A stretch of DNA of 64,000 nt from Armatimonadota bacterium. Lineage in GTDB: Bacteria; Armatimonadota; Fimbriimonadia; Fimbriimonadales; Fimbriimonadaceae. The first letter of the stretch is position 1, and each line of letters begins with the position of its first letter. Where the stretch lies: positions 1,025,805 to 1,089,804 of the forward strand of contig JBAXHT010000001.1 of NCBI GenBank assembly GCA_037138755.1, in the 5' to 3' direction. The notes beneath the pieces are model-generated. The model did not search any database. It was not told the origin of the DNA and saw only the letters and a program-made list of their open reading frames with translations. This document shows, piece after piece, positions 24,517 through 33,658 of this stretch. Both the position numbers and the translations under genes were made by a program.

Positions 24517-25271
24517 GCCTGAATCATCACGACTGATCCGTAGCGCCGGAAACCGATCCGCTCATACCACTCAACCAGGGCATCGCCGCATTGCAGAACT
24601 GCATAACAGTTTCTAGCTCCTGCCAGGCCAATGAGGTGGCTAAGAACAGTGCCGCCAACGCCCCGATGGCGGCGGTCTGGAGCAACCGCGATGTTATAGA
24701 ACCCGAGCGTATCCCGAACCTGAGACACCATCGCACCCGCTTCGACATTGGGTCCTCGTCGGAAGCGAATCAGCTCACATCTGGCGGTTTTCGCCGTCAA
24801 CCCAGCGATCATCGTGCTGAACTCGTCGTCCATTTCAAAGAAAAATTGGCGGGCAAGAAAATAGGTCAGATCGAATCGATCGGAGGACTCTCTCAAAAAC
24901 TCCAGTTCGGGCTCGGATTTCTGAGGGCGCGGCTTGAGGTACATCAAGTTGAGTCGATTGCCAACTGAAAACCCTGCGCGAGTTGCCATTTCTAGCACCG
25001 CTGAGTCGTCATTTGTGGGGAGCACATAGCTTGTGAAAGGACCGTGAATGTCCTTCTGACGGCGAAGTTCAAGCAGAGATTTTGGAGTTGCACGTGCAAT
25101 CACAGCGACGTTGGTTGCAGGATGATCAAGTTCAGAAAACCATCCCATCACTCCGTCGTCAAAGTATCTCGTTGCTCCAACCGCGCTTTGCGCGATGCTA
25201 AAGTACGTCTCCGTCATGTTGAGACAGCAACGCTCAATGATCTCTTGGTCGGTTAAAGGACGGTGCTCCAC
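24513..25271 (-). CDS. GNAT-family acetyltransferase (about 252 aa)
   Basis: The C-terminal half holds the acetyl-CoA motif VAPDRRHRGVGGTVLSHLI (RxxGxG form), preceded by GFYNIAV and followed by LVEWYERIGFRRYGS, all canonical. The N-terminal half (about 1-120) is a diverged GNAT-like region, so a two-domain form is possible. GTG at 25271 (VEHRPLTDQEI) is chosen; the longer ATG frame runs into the upstream hydrolase gene. It overlaps that gene's end by 19 bp and is probably translated from the same message. Acceptor unknown. Confidence 0.85.
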   Translation of the reverse strand: MEHRPLTDQEIIERCCLNMTETYFSIAQSAVGATRYFDDGVMGWFSELDHPATNVAVIARATPKSLLELRRQKDIHGPFTSYVLPTNDDSAVLEMATRAGFSVGNRLNLMYLKPRPQKSEPELEFLRESSDRFDLTYFLARQFFFEMDDEFSTMIAGLTAKTARCELIRFRRGPNVEAGAMVSQVRDTLGFYNIAVAPDRRHRGVGGTVLSHLIGLAGARNCYAVLQCGDALVEWYERIGFRRYGSVVMIQA

Positions 25272-26440
25272 AAAAGTCCAAATCCAACGCGTCGATTTGA
25301 GACCGAAACTCCGAGATTCAGCCCATTTCCTACGTTTGTTCCGAACCATACTACCGGAGTTCGGGGCGTTAACAGGAAGCTTGCGAAACTCTTTCCAGCT
25401 TGGTCGAATTTCAAGATATCGATTCCCGCGACAACATCAAAGCCGCCCGGGGTTGCTGCCATGGCTCCCAATCGAATGGTTGGTGCAATGAACTTCTTGG
25501 GCAAAACGAACTCCTTTCCGTCCCGCACGGACTCAAAAAAGTCCGCGGCGGCTCTCAATAGTCGACCTTGGACAAAGACTCCTCCATAATGGCCGGTGTC
25601 GATTTCAAGAACTTGGGAGCCAGGTAGAGCCGCGACAAGTTGGTCGGTGCTTTCTGAAGGAATCACAGTGTCGAAACTTGCCCGGATCACAAGAGTTCGG
25701 CCCGGCTCGCGACGAGGTAGATAAGTGCCAGGTTCGACCTTTCGAAGCTCCTCTCGCAAGGAACTCTCGGAATATCCCTTACGACGCAGCTCTTCTTTGA
25801 TCGGCACAACTCGAGATGACTCCCAAAGAACCTTGGCGAGGTCGATTCCGCCGAGAAGAAAGACCGCACTCTTCAAACGCGGGTCGTTGGCATACGACAA
25901 GCTGGAAACGATAGCCCCAAGGCTCGTGCCGTAAATCCCCAGAAGGTTGCCGCACTCCTTTCGTTGCTGAAGAAAGTCCAGCGACCTCCGGACGTCCATC
26001 ACCGCCTGAGTCATCGTGGCTTCTAGCTTCTTCGGGTCCGGCTGAATTGCAAGCTGTCCGCTACTAAACCCGGTTGGAGTTCGGCCCAAGTGATAAGGCA
26101 AGCTCAATATCGCTGCGCCGATTCCGCGCTGATTGAGGTCGAGGGCGAGCGCTCTCTCAATTCGCAGGTTTGACGCACCCCAGTAGTGGAGCACGAGGAC
26201 CATGGCAGAGGGACGATCTGCGTCTTCGGGCAGCAGCACCCGGAGTTGGACTGCATCGTTAACTTTATTCCCTGAATCGAAAGCACTTGGAAAGCTGGCA
26301 AGGAACTCTAACTGACCAGAAGGTGAACTCTGCTGAGCCCAGTTGGCGAAGCCGACCTTTGCAACCTCAAAGGGACGCTGACCGGAGCATAATTGCACCA
26401 AAATTGCGATCAGGATCACAAAACCCGTTCGACAATTCAT
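25253..26440 (-). CDS. Secreted alpha/beta hydrolase (395 aa)
   Basis: N-terminal signal peptide (MNCRTGFVILIAILVQLCSG). The hydrolase core has the nucleophile elbow GTSLGA, acid Asp in SFDTVIP and His in DTGHYGG, in the right order for a serine hydrolase of the dienelactone-hydrolase/esterase superfamily. After the core, about 80 residues form Gly-rich hydrophobic strands (VVAGIDILKF, VGNGLNLGVSVSNRRVGFG) not usual for the fold. Probably periplasmic; substrate unknown. First of two genes on this strand with the GNAT gene. Confidence 0.85.
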   Translation of the reverse strand: MNCRTGFVILIAILVQLCSGQRPFEVAKVGFANWAQQSSPSGQLEFLASFPSAFDSGNKVNDAVQLRVLLPEDADRPSAMVLVLHYWGASNLRIERALALDLNQRGIGAAILSLPYHLGRTPTGFSSGQLAIQPDPKKLEATMTQAVMDVRRSLDFLQQRKECGNLLGIYGTSLGAIVSSLSYANDPRLKSAVFLLGGIDLAKVLWESSRVVPIKEELRRKGYSESSLREELRKVEPGTYLPRREPGRTLVIRASFDTVIPSESTDQLVAALPGSQVLEIDTGHYGGVFVQGRLLRAAADFFESVRDGKEFVLPKKFIAPTIRLGAMAATPGGFDVVAGIDILKFDQAGKSFASFLLTPRTPVVWFGTNVGNGLNLGVSVSNRRVGFGLLWSTVL

Positions 26441-26528
26441 TAAAAAGAGTGTACTAGCAACTTCTTACTCACTAGTAGGCTGAGTTCCGAGGTTCCAGCT
26501 TCCAATAAGGTTAAAGTAGGTTGCTCGG

Positions 26529-29003
26529 TTGATGAAGCATAGCGAAAAAGCGATTAAGGTGGCAAAGGGATTTGTTTCGTCAGTTACGGCGTTCGCCACG
26601 GGCGCGGTGATCATCGGTCTGATTGTCTCCTTTTCGTTGTACAACCGCTATCAAGGTGAAATTCAGAGCATCTTTCGGGTTTACCGACTCGAAGAGTCTG
26701 ACCGAGTCAATCTAGAGAAATTCAAAGTTGAGTCAGCGTTCCAGTCATTGAAAGGCAGCCTGATTGCCGCCTCGCACTCGCCGGAACTTCAGCATGCGAT
26801 CTCGGATCCAGGGTCGAATGATGTCAAGTTAGCCTCAGAGATCCTGCCCACATTCGCGTCGCAGGAGGCAAGGGGGCTGTTTGTTGTTGTACCGTCCAAA
26901 AATTCGCCGCGAATCATTGCTGTTGGTGAGGGATCTCGTAACATCGAAACTCTGCGGTCAGGATTGAAGAACCTGCTGGAGCAGTACAGCCAGAGTTATC
27001 CTGACATGTCTCGGATATGGCTCCAAGACTATCCGGCTTCCGTGACGAACCTTGTTGCAACTCCAGATCCAAAGTCGCTTGTATCTAGGGTAGAAAAGTC
27101 GTTCGTCTACGGAATTCCGCTCTTCGACCAAGGTGGGCGATTTTCTGGCGTCCTGGCAGTCAGCCTCGACGCATCGTTTCTTGAGCGGAAGTTGTCGAGC
27201 TCAGATCGAGCGATCGTTGAAAAGAACAAGAGGTTTGTAGCCTATCCCGCTGGTTTCGGGACTGTCGAATCTTTCTGGCCTGCAGTGCAGAGGGGACAGG
27301 CAACAAACTCGACGATTTATGGTCAGGCTCTTGGCTTGGATATGGCGGATACCAACGGCAAATGGGTTCTTTGGAGCGCCCGCTTTGATACCGATTTTTG
27401 GTCGCGATCTGACGTTGCCGTTCTCAAACAGAATCTTGTCAGCTCCTGCCTCATGACCTGGACTCTGCTCGGATTTGGGATTTTCCTCGTCGCAAAAATT
27501 CGTCGGAAGCAAGAAGATCGGTTCCAAGGTTTGCTCCGCAATTCAACCGAAATCATCTTGCTCTGTGATGAAGTTGGCGAGATTAATCAGGTTGGAGGCA
27601 ACACACGTCAGCTAATTGGGTGGAAGTCGGAAGAACTATCTGGAGTTAATCTATCGCTCTTCCTCTCTGCCGAGACAAGAAGAGACCTTTCAGACCTGCT
27701 TGATATCGTTACCCGGACTCCTCACGCCACTCAGTCAATTCAAGTCCAGATTGAGAAGCCTGACAAAACTCTTCGATGGCATGAACTTGTCGCAACGAAC
27801 TTGCGACATGATCCCGAAGTCGACGGCATAGTCATCACCTTACGAAACATCGAAGCTCAAAAAGCAGGTGAAATGATGTTGATTCAAGCCAAAGACTCAG
27901 CTGAGAGGGCAAATGTCGCCAAGAGCGAGTTTCTAAGCCGAATGAGTCACGAACTGCGGACACCGCTCAACGCTATTCTCGGCTTTAGCCAGCTTCTGCA
28001 GATGAGCGATCTTCAGGAGCACGATCGGGAAAGCGTGGATCAGGTCCTGAAGAGCGGTCGCCACCTTCTGGGACTCATCAATGACATTCTTGATATCAGC
28101 CGGATCGAGACCAACAACATCTCTGTCTCGAAAGAACCCGTGCTGGTATCGGAAGTCGTACAGGATTGCGTGAGCAATGTTCAATTGCTAGCCAAGAGTA
28201 GGGGCATCGAGATCGAACTCAAAGTACCTGACGATGTCTATTTCCGGGCAGATCGTCAGCGCATTGCTCAAGTTGTCATTAACCTTCTTTCAAACGCGGT
28301 GAAGTACAACCGGGAAGAAGGAAAGGTTCTTCTCGAGGTGACGAAGACCCAATCTGACGTATACCTCTCGGTCACCGATACCGGAAATGGCATCGCCGAT
28401 GAGTTGCTTCCTCGGCTTTTCACTCCATTCGATCGCCTTGGGGCGGATCGAAGCCGGGTTGAAGGAACCGGTCTCGGACTATCACTCAGCAAAACCTTGA
28501 TTGAAGCGATGGACGGACGAATCAACGTGCTTTCCAAAGTGGGAGAAGGAACCACGTTCGTCATTGCCCTACCGGCGGCTCAAGCAAAATCGGGAGTAAC
28601 GCTAAAGTTGGTTAATGGCTTTGACGAAAACGAGATCCGCATTCTTTACATCGAAGACAACGAAGTCAACATCGACTTGATGCAACGAGTGTTCGCAGAC
28701 TACAGAAACATCAAGCTCCTCGAGGCCCGCGAAGGCTGGCTTGGCGTTGCGGTGGCTCGAGAACAGGTCCCCGACCTTATTCTTCTTGACAACAACTTGC
28801 CAGATATTGACGCGGTCCGTGTGATTGAGGAACTGCGCTCAAACCCAGTAACTCGGAACATAGATATTTTCGTCATAAGTGCCGACATTACATCAGAGCG
28901 CATCTCAGCTTGTCTCGAAGCCGGTGCCAAGCAGTTCATTCAAAAGCCGATCGATGTCAACAACTTTCTATCTGCCTTAGAGCAAAATCTGAAGGCCGCC
29001 TAA
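26529..29003 (+). CDS. Hybrid sensor histidine kinase with periplasmic sensor, PAS and receiver
   Basis: Order: TM1 (about 15-37), large extracytoplasmic Cache-like region (about 40-300), TM2 (about 302-320), PAS (about 330-450), HisKA with phospho-accepting His474 in SRMSHELRTPLN, HATPase with N-box NLLSNAVKYN, G1 DTGNGIAD and G2 GTGLGLSLSK, then a receiver domain with Asp754 (LLDNNLP) and Lys806 (QKPID). It senses an unknown periplasmic ligand and autophosphorylates. Only 2 bp separate it from the HD-GYP response regulator gene, so the two form a signalling pair. 824 aa, complete. Confidence 0.94.
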   Translation: MMKHSEKAIKVAKGFVSSVTAFATGAVIIGLIVSFSLYNRYQGEIQSIFRVYRLEESDRVNLEKFKVESAFQSLKGSLIAASHSPELQHAISDPGSNDVKLASEILPTFASQEARGLFVVVPSKNSPRIIAVGEGSRNIETLRSGLKNLLEQYSQSYPDMSRIWLQDYPASVTNLVATPDPKSLVSRVEKSFVYGIPLFDQGGRFSGVLAVSLDASFLERKLSSSDRAIVEKNKRFVAYPAGFGTVESFWPAVQRGQATNSTIYGQALGLDMADTNGKWVLWSARFDTDFWSRSDVAVLKQNLVSSCLMTWTLLGFGIFLVAKIRRKQEDRFQGLLRNSTEIILLCDEVGEINQVGGNTRQLIGWKSEELSGVNLSLFLSAETRRDLSDLLDIVTRTPHATQSIQVQIEKPDKTLRWHELVATNLRHDPEVDGIVITLRNIEAQKAGEMMLIQAKDSAERANVAKSEFLSRMSHELRTPLNAILGFSQLLQMSDLQEHDRESVDQVLKSGRHLLGLINDILDISRIETNNISVSKEPVLVSEVVQDCVSNVQLLAKSRGIEIELKVPDDVYFRADRQRIAQVVINLLSNAVKYNREEGKVLLEVTKTQSDVYLSVTDTGNGIADELLPRLFTPFDRLGADRSRVEGTGLGLSLSKTLIEAMDGRINVLSKVGEGTTFVIALPAAQAKSGVTLKLVNGFDENEIRILYIEDNEVNIDLMQRVFADYRNIKLLEAREGWLGVAVAREQVPDLILLDNNLPDIDAVRVIEELRSNPVTRNIDIFVISADITSERISACLEAGAKQFIQKPIDVNNFLSALEQNLKAA

Positions 29004-29005
29004 CA

Positions 29006-30064
29006 ATGGATACCACCACGCTCTTCAACCTGAACATTGTCGTTGTCGACGATGAACCAGCGAACGTCTTGCTATTAAGGCGAGTACTTGAACAGATTGG
29101 ATTTACCCATGTGACTGGCTTTACAAATCCGGTTGACGGCTGGAGCTATGTGGATCAGAACGGAGCAGATCTACTGCTACTTGATCTTCAGATGCCGATC
29201 ATGGATGGTTTTGAGATCCTCGAAAAGCTGCAAGCAAGAGGTATGAATCACAGTTTCATTCCCGTGATGGTCCTCACCGCGGATGCAACTCCAAACGCGA
29301 AGCGCCAGGCCCTGTCATTAGGCGCGAATGATTTTCTTACTAAACCGTTTGAGGCATTTGAAGTCGGACTTCGGGTCAAGAATCTGCTGCGAATGAGGTC
29401 GCTCTATACAAACCTGAGCGATGAAAAGTCGACTCTTGAAGAAAAGGTTGAAGAACGAACGGAAGCGATCAAGAAGACTCAGCTGGAGATTGTGGAGCGC
29501 CTAGGACTTGCGACCGAGTTTCGAGACGACGATACCAAAGAACACGTCACCCGCGTTGGTGAGCTCGCGGGCAAAATCGCCGCGATGCTCGGACTTTCAG
29601 CCGAGTTCATTTCGACGATACGCTATTCAGCTCTGCTTCATGACGTCGGCAAAATCGGCATCTCCGATACGATTCTGCTCAAGCCCGGGAAGCTGACTGA
29701 AGAAGAGTACGAGATGATGAAGCAGCACACAAAAATCGGTGCTCAAATTCTTGGCGGCAGCAAGAGCGAAATCCTCTCGATGGCAGAGGAAATCGCCATC
29801 ACCCACCACGAACGATGGGACGGCCGTGGTTATCCCAATCGCATCGTCGGGCCAGATATTCCACTTTCAGGTCGCATAGTGGCAGTTGTTGACGTCTTCG
29901 ATGCGCTCACCAACGAGCGATCGTACAAGAAGGCGTGGCCCGTCCAGGATGCGCTGGCCGAAATCGAGCGCAATTCGGGCAGCCAGTTTGACCCCATGGT
30001 CGTAGATGCCCTTCTCCAGCTCTTCCCTTGGTATCAGCGTCAAGACGAACAAAAGGCCGCTTAG
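29006..30064 (+). CDS. Response regulator with HD-GYP c-di-GMP phosphodiesterase domain
   Basis: RpfG-like. Receiver (about 8-130) with DDEP, phospho-acceptor Asp60 in LLLLDLQMP and Lys in LTKPF; a coiled-coil linker (EKSTLEEKVEERTEAIKK); then the HD-GYP domain with metal His212-Asp213 in LLHDVGKIGI and HHERWDGRGYP, the GYP signature. It hydrolyses cyclic di-GMP, typically lowering sessility. ATG at 29006 is chosen, directly after the kinase stop; an earlier ATG would lie in the kinase gene. Complete at 352 aa. Confidence 0.95.
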   Translation: MDTTTLFNLNIVVVDDEPANVLLLRRVLEQIGFTHVTGFTNPVDGWSYVDQNGADLLLLDLQMPIMDGFEILEKLQARGMNHSFIPVMVLTADATPNAKRQALSLGANDFLTKPFEAFEVGLRVKNLLRMRSLYTNLSDEKSTLEEKVEERTEAIKKTQLEIVERLGLATEFRDDDTKEHVTRVGELAGKIAAMLGLSAEFISTIRYSALLHDVGKIGISDTILLKPGKLTEEEYEMMKQHTKIGAQILGGSKSEILSMAEEIAITHHERWDGRGYPNRIVGPDIPLSGRIVAVVDVFDALTNERSYKKAWPVQDALAEIERNSGSQFDPMVVDALLQLFPWYQRQDEQKAA

Positions 30065-30094
30065 TCGCTGTCCGCTAGTTCAGGCGAAAAGCGT

Positions 30095-32413
30095 TCAAGC
30101 CCCGTACGGAACCCAGATGTTCTTCACTTGGGTTGCACGTCGCAAGAATTCCTTAGATGGCTGGCCGTGCCAGTCCACGGAGCCTTCCGGCATCGCCCAA
30201 GTCTGCTTGAGGTTCCCGGCCGAGAGCTTTTGGATGCGTTGACCGCCTTCGACCGAGCCGAAGTGCCAGACCGCATTCAATCCCAAATGGTCCCCAAACG
30301 TTGGCTCTAGCTCTGCGTGGACACCGGTTAAAACGTTCCAAACCCCCGAGGGAATGTCGCTAGCTTCGATCACGCGAACGAGCTCCATCGCTGCCAACGG
30401 CGCCTTCTCAGAGGCGACGGCGACGACCGGAGATCCCATTGCAATCAAAGGCAGACAAGCCCCCAAGAATCCTGCTAGTACCGGGGCGGACGGCGCAAAC
30501 ACACCGGAAGCCCCAAGTGGCTCGTTTCGGGTGTAAACCAAGCCCCGAAGCGGTGCTTGATGCACTTGCCCATCGTATTTATCCGCCCACGCAGCGTAGT
30601 GAAGGATTATTGCAATCGACGCTTCAAATTCCTTCTCAGCATCAGCCGAACCGCCTAGTTTGAGCGCCGCGACCATCGCGTCTCGTCCTGCCGTCAGGTT
30701 CTCAGCAAGATAGTAAAGGATCTGGCTCCGCAAAAATCCGGTTGATCCAGCCCAAGCAGAAGCCGCGCCCTCGGCAGCCTCAACTGCGTTCCGGACGTCC
30801 TTCCGATTAGCTCGAGCATACTCCCCACCGATCACCTCGAACGAGAAGCCGCCATCAGGACGAACCTGCTTTCCGCCGATGTAGAGCTTATGGGTGCGAT
30901 CAAGCAAAATCGGTGCCTCACTTACTGAAGACTGAAGACTGAACACTGAAGACTGCGAATCGAACTTAACATACTCGTACAACCCCTCCTTGCCGCCCTC
31001 GCGCCCATAGCCACTCTCCCGATATCCGCCAAAGCCTGCGCTCGCGTCGAACTGGTTAGTGCAATTCACCCATACCGTCCCCGCCTTGATCTGCGCGGCA
31101 ACGTCGTGCGCCACATCGAGGTTCTGAGTCCAAACGCTGCTGGCCAGGCCGTAAGGCGTATTGTTCGCCAACGCAACCGCTTCAGCCGGAGTTCGGAAAG
31201 TCATCGCCACTAACACTGGCCCAAAGATCTCGACCTGAGCAACTGTTGAAGCGGGTTCAACATCCGTCAACAGAGTTGGGGGATAGAACCACCCTTGGCT
31301 CGGCAGAGTGCAAGCGGGCTGAAACTTGGTCGCGCCTTCCTTCACTCCGACTTCGACTAATTCCTTGATCCTCTCGAGTTGGCTGAGGTCAACGATTGCG
31401 CCGATGTCAACAACCTTATCGAGCGGGTTTCCGACCCGAAGCTTGGACATTCGGGTCCGAATCTTGGCGTACGCTTTTTCGGCAATCGACTCTTGAACCA
31501 ACAGCCGAGAGCCTGCACAGCACACTTGACCCTGGTTGAACCAAATTGCGTCCACTAGTCCCTCGACCGCCGAATCGAGATCGGCATCGTCGAACACGAT
31601 ATACGGCGATTTTCCGCCTAGTTCGAGAGAAAGCTTCTTATCGGTATTCGAGGTGACTTGCCGCAGAATGCGGCCCACTTCCGTCGAACCGGTGAAAGCC
31701 AACTTTTGAATTCCCGGATGAGCCACAACTGCCTTCCCAGTCTCTCCATCGCCGGTGACGATGTTCACAACCCCCGCCGGAACCCCGACTTGATCGCAGA
31801 TTTCGGCGAACAGCAACGCCGTCAAAGAAGTGAACTCGGCGGGTTTGAGGATGATCGTGTTTCCCATCGCTAAGGCCGGAGCAATCTTCCAGGCAAGCAT
31901 CAAAAGGGGGAAGTTCCAAGGGATGATTTGGCCGCAGACGCCCACCGGTTTGTATCCAGGAAGTTCTCCTGCCATTAGCGGTGCCCAACCGGCGTGGTAG
32001 TAGAAATGTCGCGAAACAAGGGGGATGTCTAGGTCGCGGGTCTCACGGATCGGTTTGCCGTTATCGAGGGTTTCCAGAACCGCGAAGAGACGCGAATGCT
32101 TCTGAATTTGCCGAGCAATCGCGTAGAGCTTTTGCTGGCGAAGAGCTGGGTTCGCGGCCCATTCTTGTTGGGCTGCGGTTGCGGCGGCAACTGCGGCATC
32201 GACAGTAGCATCCGAAGCTTGAGTGATCTGGGCGATCTCCTCTCCGGTAGCAGGATTGACCGAGGCAAAGTGTGTCGAACCATCCATCCATGCTCCGCCG
32301 ACATAGACTCCGAACTTCCGACCATGAGCATCCAACCACTCATTGACCAGCTTCGCATCCTCCGGCGCGGGGCCGTATTCCATTGTCTCCAAAATCTCAG
32401 TTACCTTGCTCAT
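30095..32413 (-). CDS. Two-domain aldehyde dehydrogenase, ALDH16-like (772 aa)
   Basis: The first domain (about 1-490) is a full ALDH: Asn167 in PWNFPL, Glu264 in LELGGKSP, catalytic Cys298 in QGQVCCAGS, and ESGYGREGGKEGLYEY. The second (about 505-772) has ALDH-like start and Rossmann parts (KLYIGGKQVRP; GVFAPSAPVLAGFLGACLP) but no catalytic Cys or ELGGK motif, as in ALDH16A1 proteins where it is structural. ATG at 32413 with AAAGGGGAAAG just upstream is chosen. It follows deoC, so oxidising the acetaldehyde made by DeoC is a reasonable role. A heptamer repeat lies in the linker. Confidence 0.9.
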   Translation of the reverse strand: MSKVTEILETMEYGPAPEDAKLVNEWLDAHGRKFGVYVGGAWMDGSTHFASVNPATGEEIAQITQASDATVDAAVAAATAAQQEWAANPALRQQKLYAIARQIQKHSRLFAVLETLDNGKPIRETRDLDIPLVSRHFYYHAGWAPLMAGELPGYKPVGVCGQIIPWNFPLLMLAWKIAPALAMGNTIILKPAEFTSLTALLFAEICDQVGVPAGVVNIVTGDGETGKAVVAHPGIQKLAFTGSTEVGRILRQVTSNTDKKLSLELGGKSPYIVFDDADLDSAVEGLVDAIWFNQGQVCCAGSRLLVQESIAEKAYAKIRTRMSKLRVGNPLDKVVDIGAIVDLSQLERIKELVEVGVKEGATKFQPACTLPSQGWFYPPTLLTDVEPASTVAQVEIFGPVLVAMTFRTPAEAVALANNTPYGLASSVWTQNLDVAHDVAAQIKAGTVWVNCTNQFDASAGFGGYRESGYGREGGKEGLYEYVKFDSQSSVFSLQSSVSEAPILLDRTHKLYIGGKQVRPDGGFSFEVIGGEYARANRKDVRNAVEAAEGAASAWAGSTGFLRSQILYYLAENLTAGRDAMVAALKLGGSADAEKEFEASIAIILHYAAWADKYDGQVHQAPLRGLVYTRNEPLGASGVFAPSAPVLAGFLGACLPLIAMGSPVVAVASEKAPLAAMELVRVIEASDIPSGVWNVLTGVHAELEPTFGDHLGLNAVWHFGSVEGGQRIQKLSAGNLKQTWAMPEGSVDWHGQPSKEFLRRATQVKNIWVPYGA
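30924..30955. repeat. Heptamer tandem repeat (ACTGAAG, about 4.6 copies) within coding sequence
   Basis: Four consecutive heptamers (ACTGAAG, ACTGAAG, ACTGAAC, ACTGAAG) plus ACTG. They encode the linker between the two ALDH domains, visible as SQSSVFSLQSSVS. Seven is not a multiple of three, so gain or loss of one unit shifts the frame and would cut off the second domain. Confidence 0.85.
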
Positions 32414-32421
32414 CTTTCCCC

Positions 32422-32540
32422 TTTGGAGTGCGCGATGCAAGTCACGCTTTGTTTTGCATCGACATCAGCCTTCCGGTTTCCACTCCAGTTTGTCAAACTC
32501 ATTCCATCCGTGTGCGGGTGAGGGCACCCGCGCTCCAATT
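32422..32540. repeat. REP-like two-armed element between deoC and ALDH genes
   Basis: Left arm TTTGGAGTGCGCGATGC...CACGCTTTG; right arm on the other strand begins TTGGAGCGCGGGTG and contains the perfect hairpin GCGGGTG-AGGG-CACCCGC. The right end abuts the deoC stop codon and the left end stops just before the ribosome site of the ALDH gene, so it fills the whole gap. Confidence 0.65.
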
Positions 32541-33510
32541 AACCCATCGCGTGGCGATTAAACGCCGAATACCGTCCCGTCAAGAAGTGTTCGAGCTGCC
32601 GCTCAATATCGGCAAGTAGGGTACTAGCACCCAACCGAAACAGCGACGGCGAAAGCCAAGCATCGCCAAGCTCTTCCTTCATCAGCATCAAAAAGTCGAG
32701 CGATTGTTTCGCTGTCCGGATCCCGCCGGCGGGTTTGTAGCCCACCTTCACCCGAGCCATCTCTTCGTACTCTCGGATCGCTCGAACCATCACTAGCGAA
32801 ACCGGCAGGGTTGCGTTTACCGGTTCCTTGCCTGTCGAAGTCTTGATGAAATCCGCTCCGGCCATCATGCAGACCGCGCTGGCCTTCGCAACATTTGACA
32901 GCGTTCCAAGTTCGCCGGTTGCCAAAATCGCTTTCACGTGAGCCTCCCCGCAAGCCTCTCGGAACTGTCGCATCTCCTCATAAAGCGCCTCCCAATCCCC
33001 CCGCAGAACGTGTCCACGCGTGATGACAATATCAATCTCGTCCGCCCCAGCTGCCACGCTCGCCTTGATTTCATGGATCCGCTCACGGAACGGCGAGAGA
33101 CCATGCGGGAATCCGGTCGAAACGGCGGCGACGGGGATTCCAGTGCCCTTTAGGTTCTTAACGCACTCCTCAACGTACTGGTGATAAACGCAAACTGCGC
33201 CGGTGTGCAGGCTCTCCAACCCGAGCTGTTCCAGCATCTCGGCGGAAAGCGGTTGTTTCGCCTTGGCGCAGAGCCGGTGGACGTTTCCGGCCGTATCGTC
33301 ACCGCTCAGTGTGGTGAGGTCCATGCACTGGATCGCACGGATCAGCCAAGCCGCCTGCCATTCTTTCTTCACCGTCCGCCGCCCGCCTAGGGTGGTAGCA
33401 CGTCGCTCGATGGCGCTTCGATTAGCGGTAAGTGACTCGACCCACTCCAAATCAAGAGGCATTCCGGGATTGCGTTTGTGCGTCGTCGCACCTGCGCCGG
33501 AGGTTATCAT
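32539..33510 (-). CDS. deoC: Deoxyribose-phosphate aldolase
   Basis: Cleaves 2-deoxyribose-5-phosphate into acetaldehyde and glyceraldehyde-3-phosphate in deoxynucleoside catabolism. The active site is clear: Schiff-base Lys223 in DFIKTSTG, Lys193 in HVKAILATGE, Lys259 in VGYKPAGG and Asp160 in DEIDIVI. At 323 aa it is the long, animal/DERA-like form rather than the about 220-250-aa bacterial form, with an N-terminal extension of some 70 residues. The downstream ALDH16-like gene probably removes the acetaldehyde. Confidence 0.95.
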   Translation of the reverse strand: MITSGAGATTHKRNPGMPLDLEWVESLTANRSAIERRATTLGGRRTVKKEWQAAWLIRAIQCMDLTTLSGDDTAGNVHRLCAKAKQPLSAEMLEQLGLESLHTGAVCVYHQYVEECVKNLKGTGIPVAAVSTGFPHGLSPFRERIHEIKASVAAGADEIDIVITRGHVLRGDWEALYEEMRQFREACGEAHVKAILATGELGTLSNVAKASAVCMMAGADFIKTSTGKEPVNATLPVSLVMVRAIREYEEMARVKVGYKPAGGIRTAKQSLDFLMLMKEELGDAWLSPSLFRLGASTLLADIERQLEHFLTGRYSAFNRHAMG

Positions 33511-33535
33511 GGCTACAGTTTACAGCGTTAGCGGT

Positions 33536-33656
33536 CTGGAGTGCGGACGCTCGCTTCCGCTTTTCATTCGAGCGACTTGTCGCGGCCAATAGCCGAAAAG
33601 GAAATGGGGGCGACAAGTCGCCCCCATCCAAAGCGCTAACAAGTTCGCGCACTCCA
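33536..33656. repeat. REP-like two-armed element upstream of deoC
   Basis: Left arm starts CTGGAGTGCGGACGC and ends CCGCTTTT, followed by GAGCGACTTGTCGC; the right arm, read on the other strand, starts TGGAGTGCGCGAACTTG, then AGCGCTTT and GGCGACTTGTCGC. The right half holds a perfect 11-bp stem (33604-33627). The right end is 2 bp from the stop codon of the minus-strand gene at 33659. Confidence 0.7.
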
Positions 33657-33658
33657 CA

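Noticed and set aside
30924-30955. Heptamer array considered as a CRISPR
   Set aside because: Units are contiguous without spacers and lie in coding sequence.
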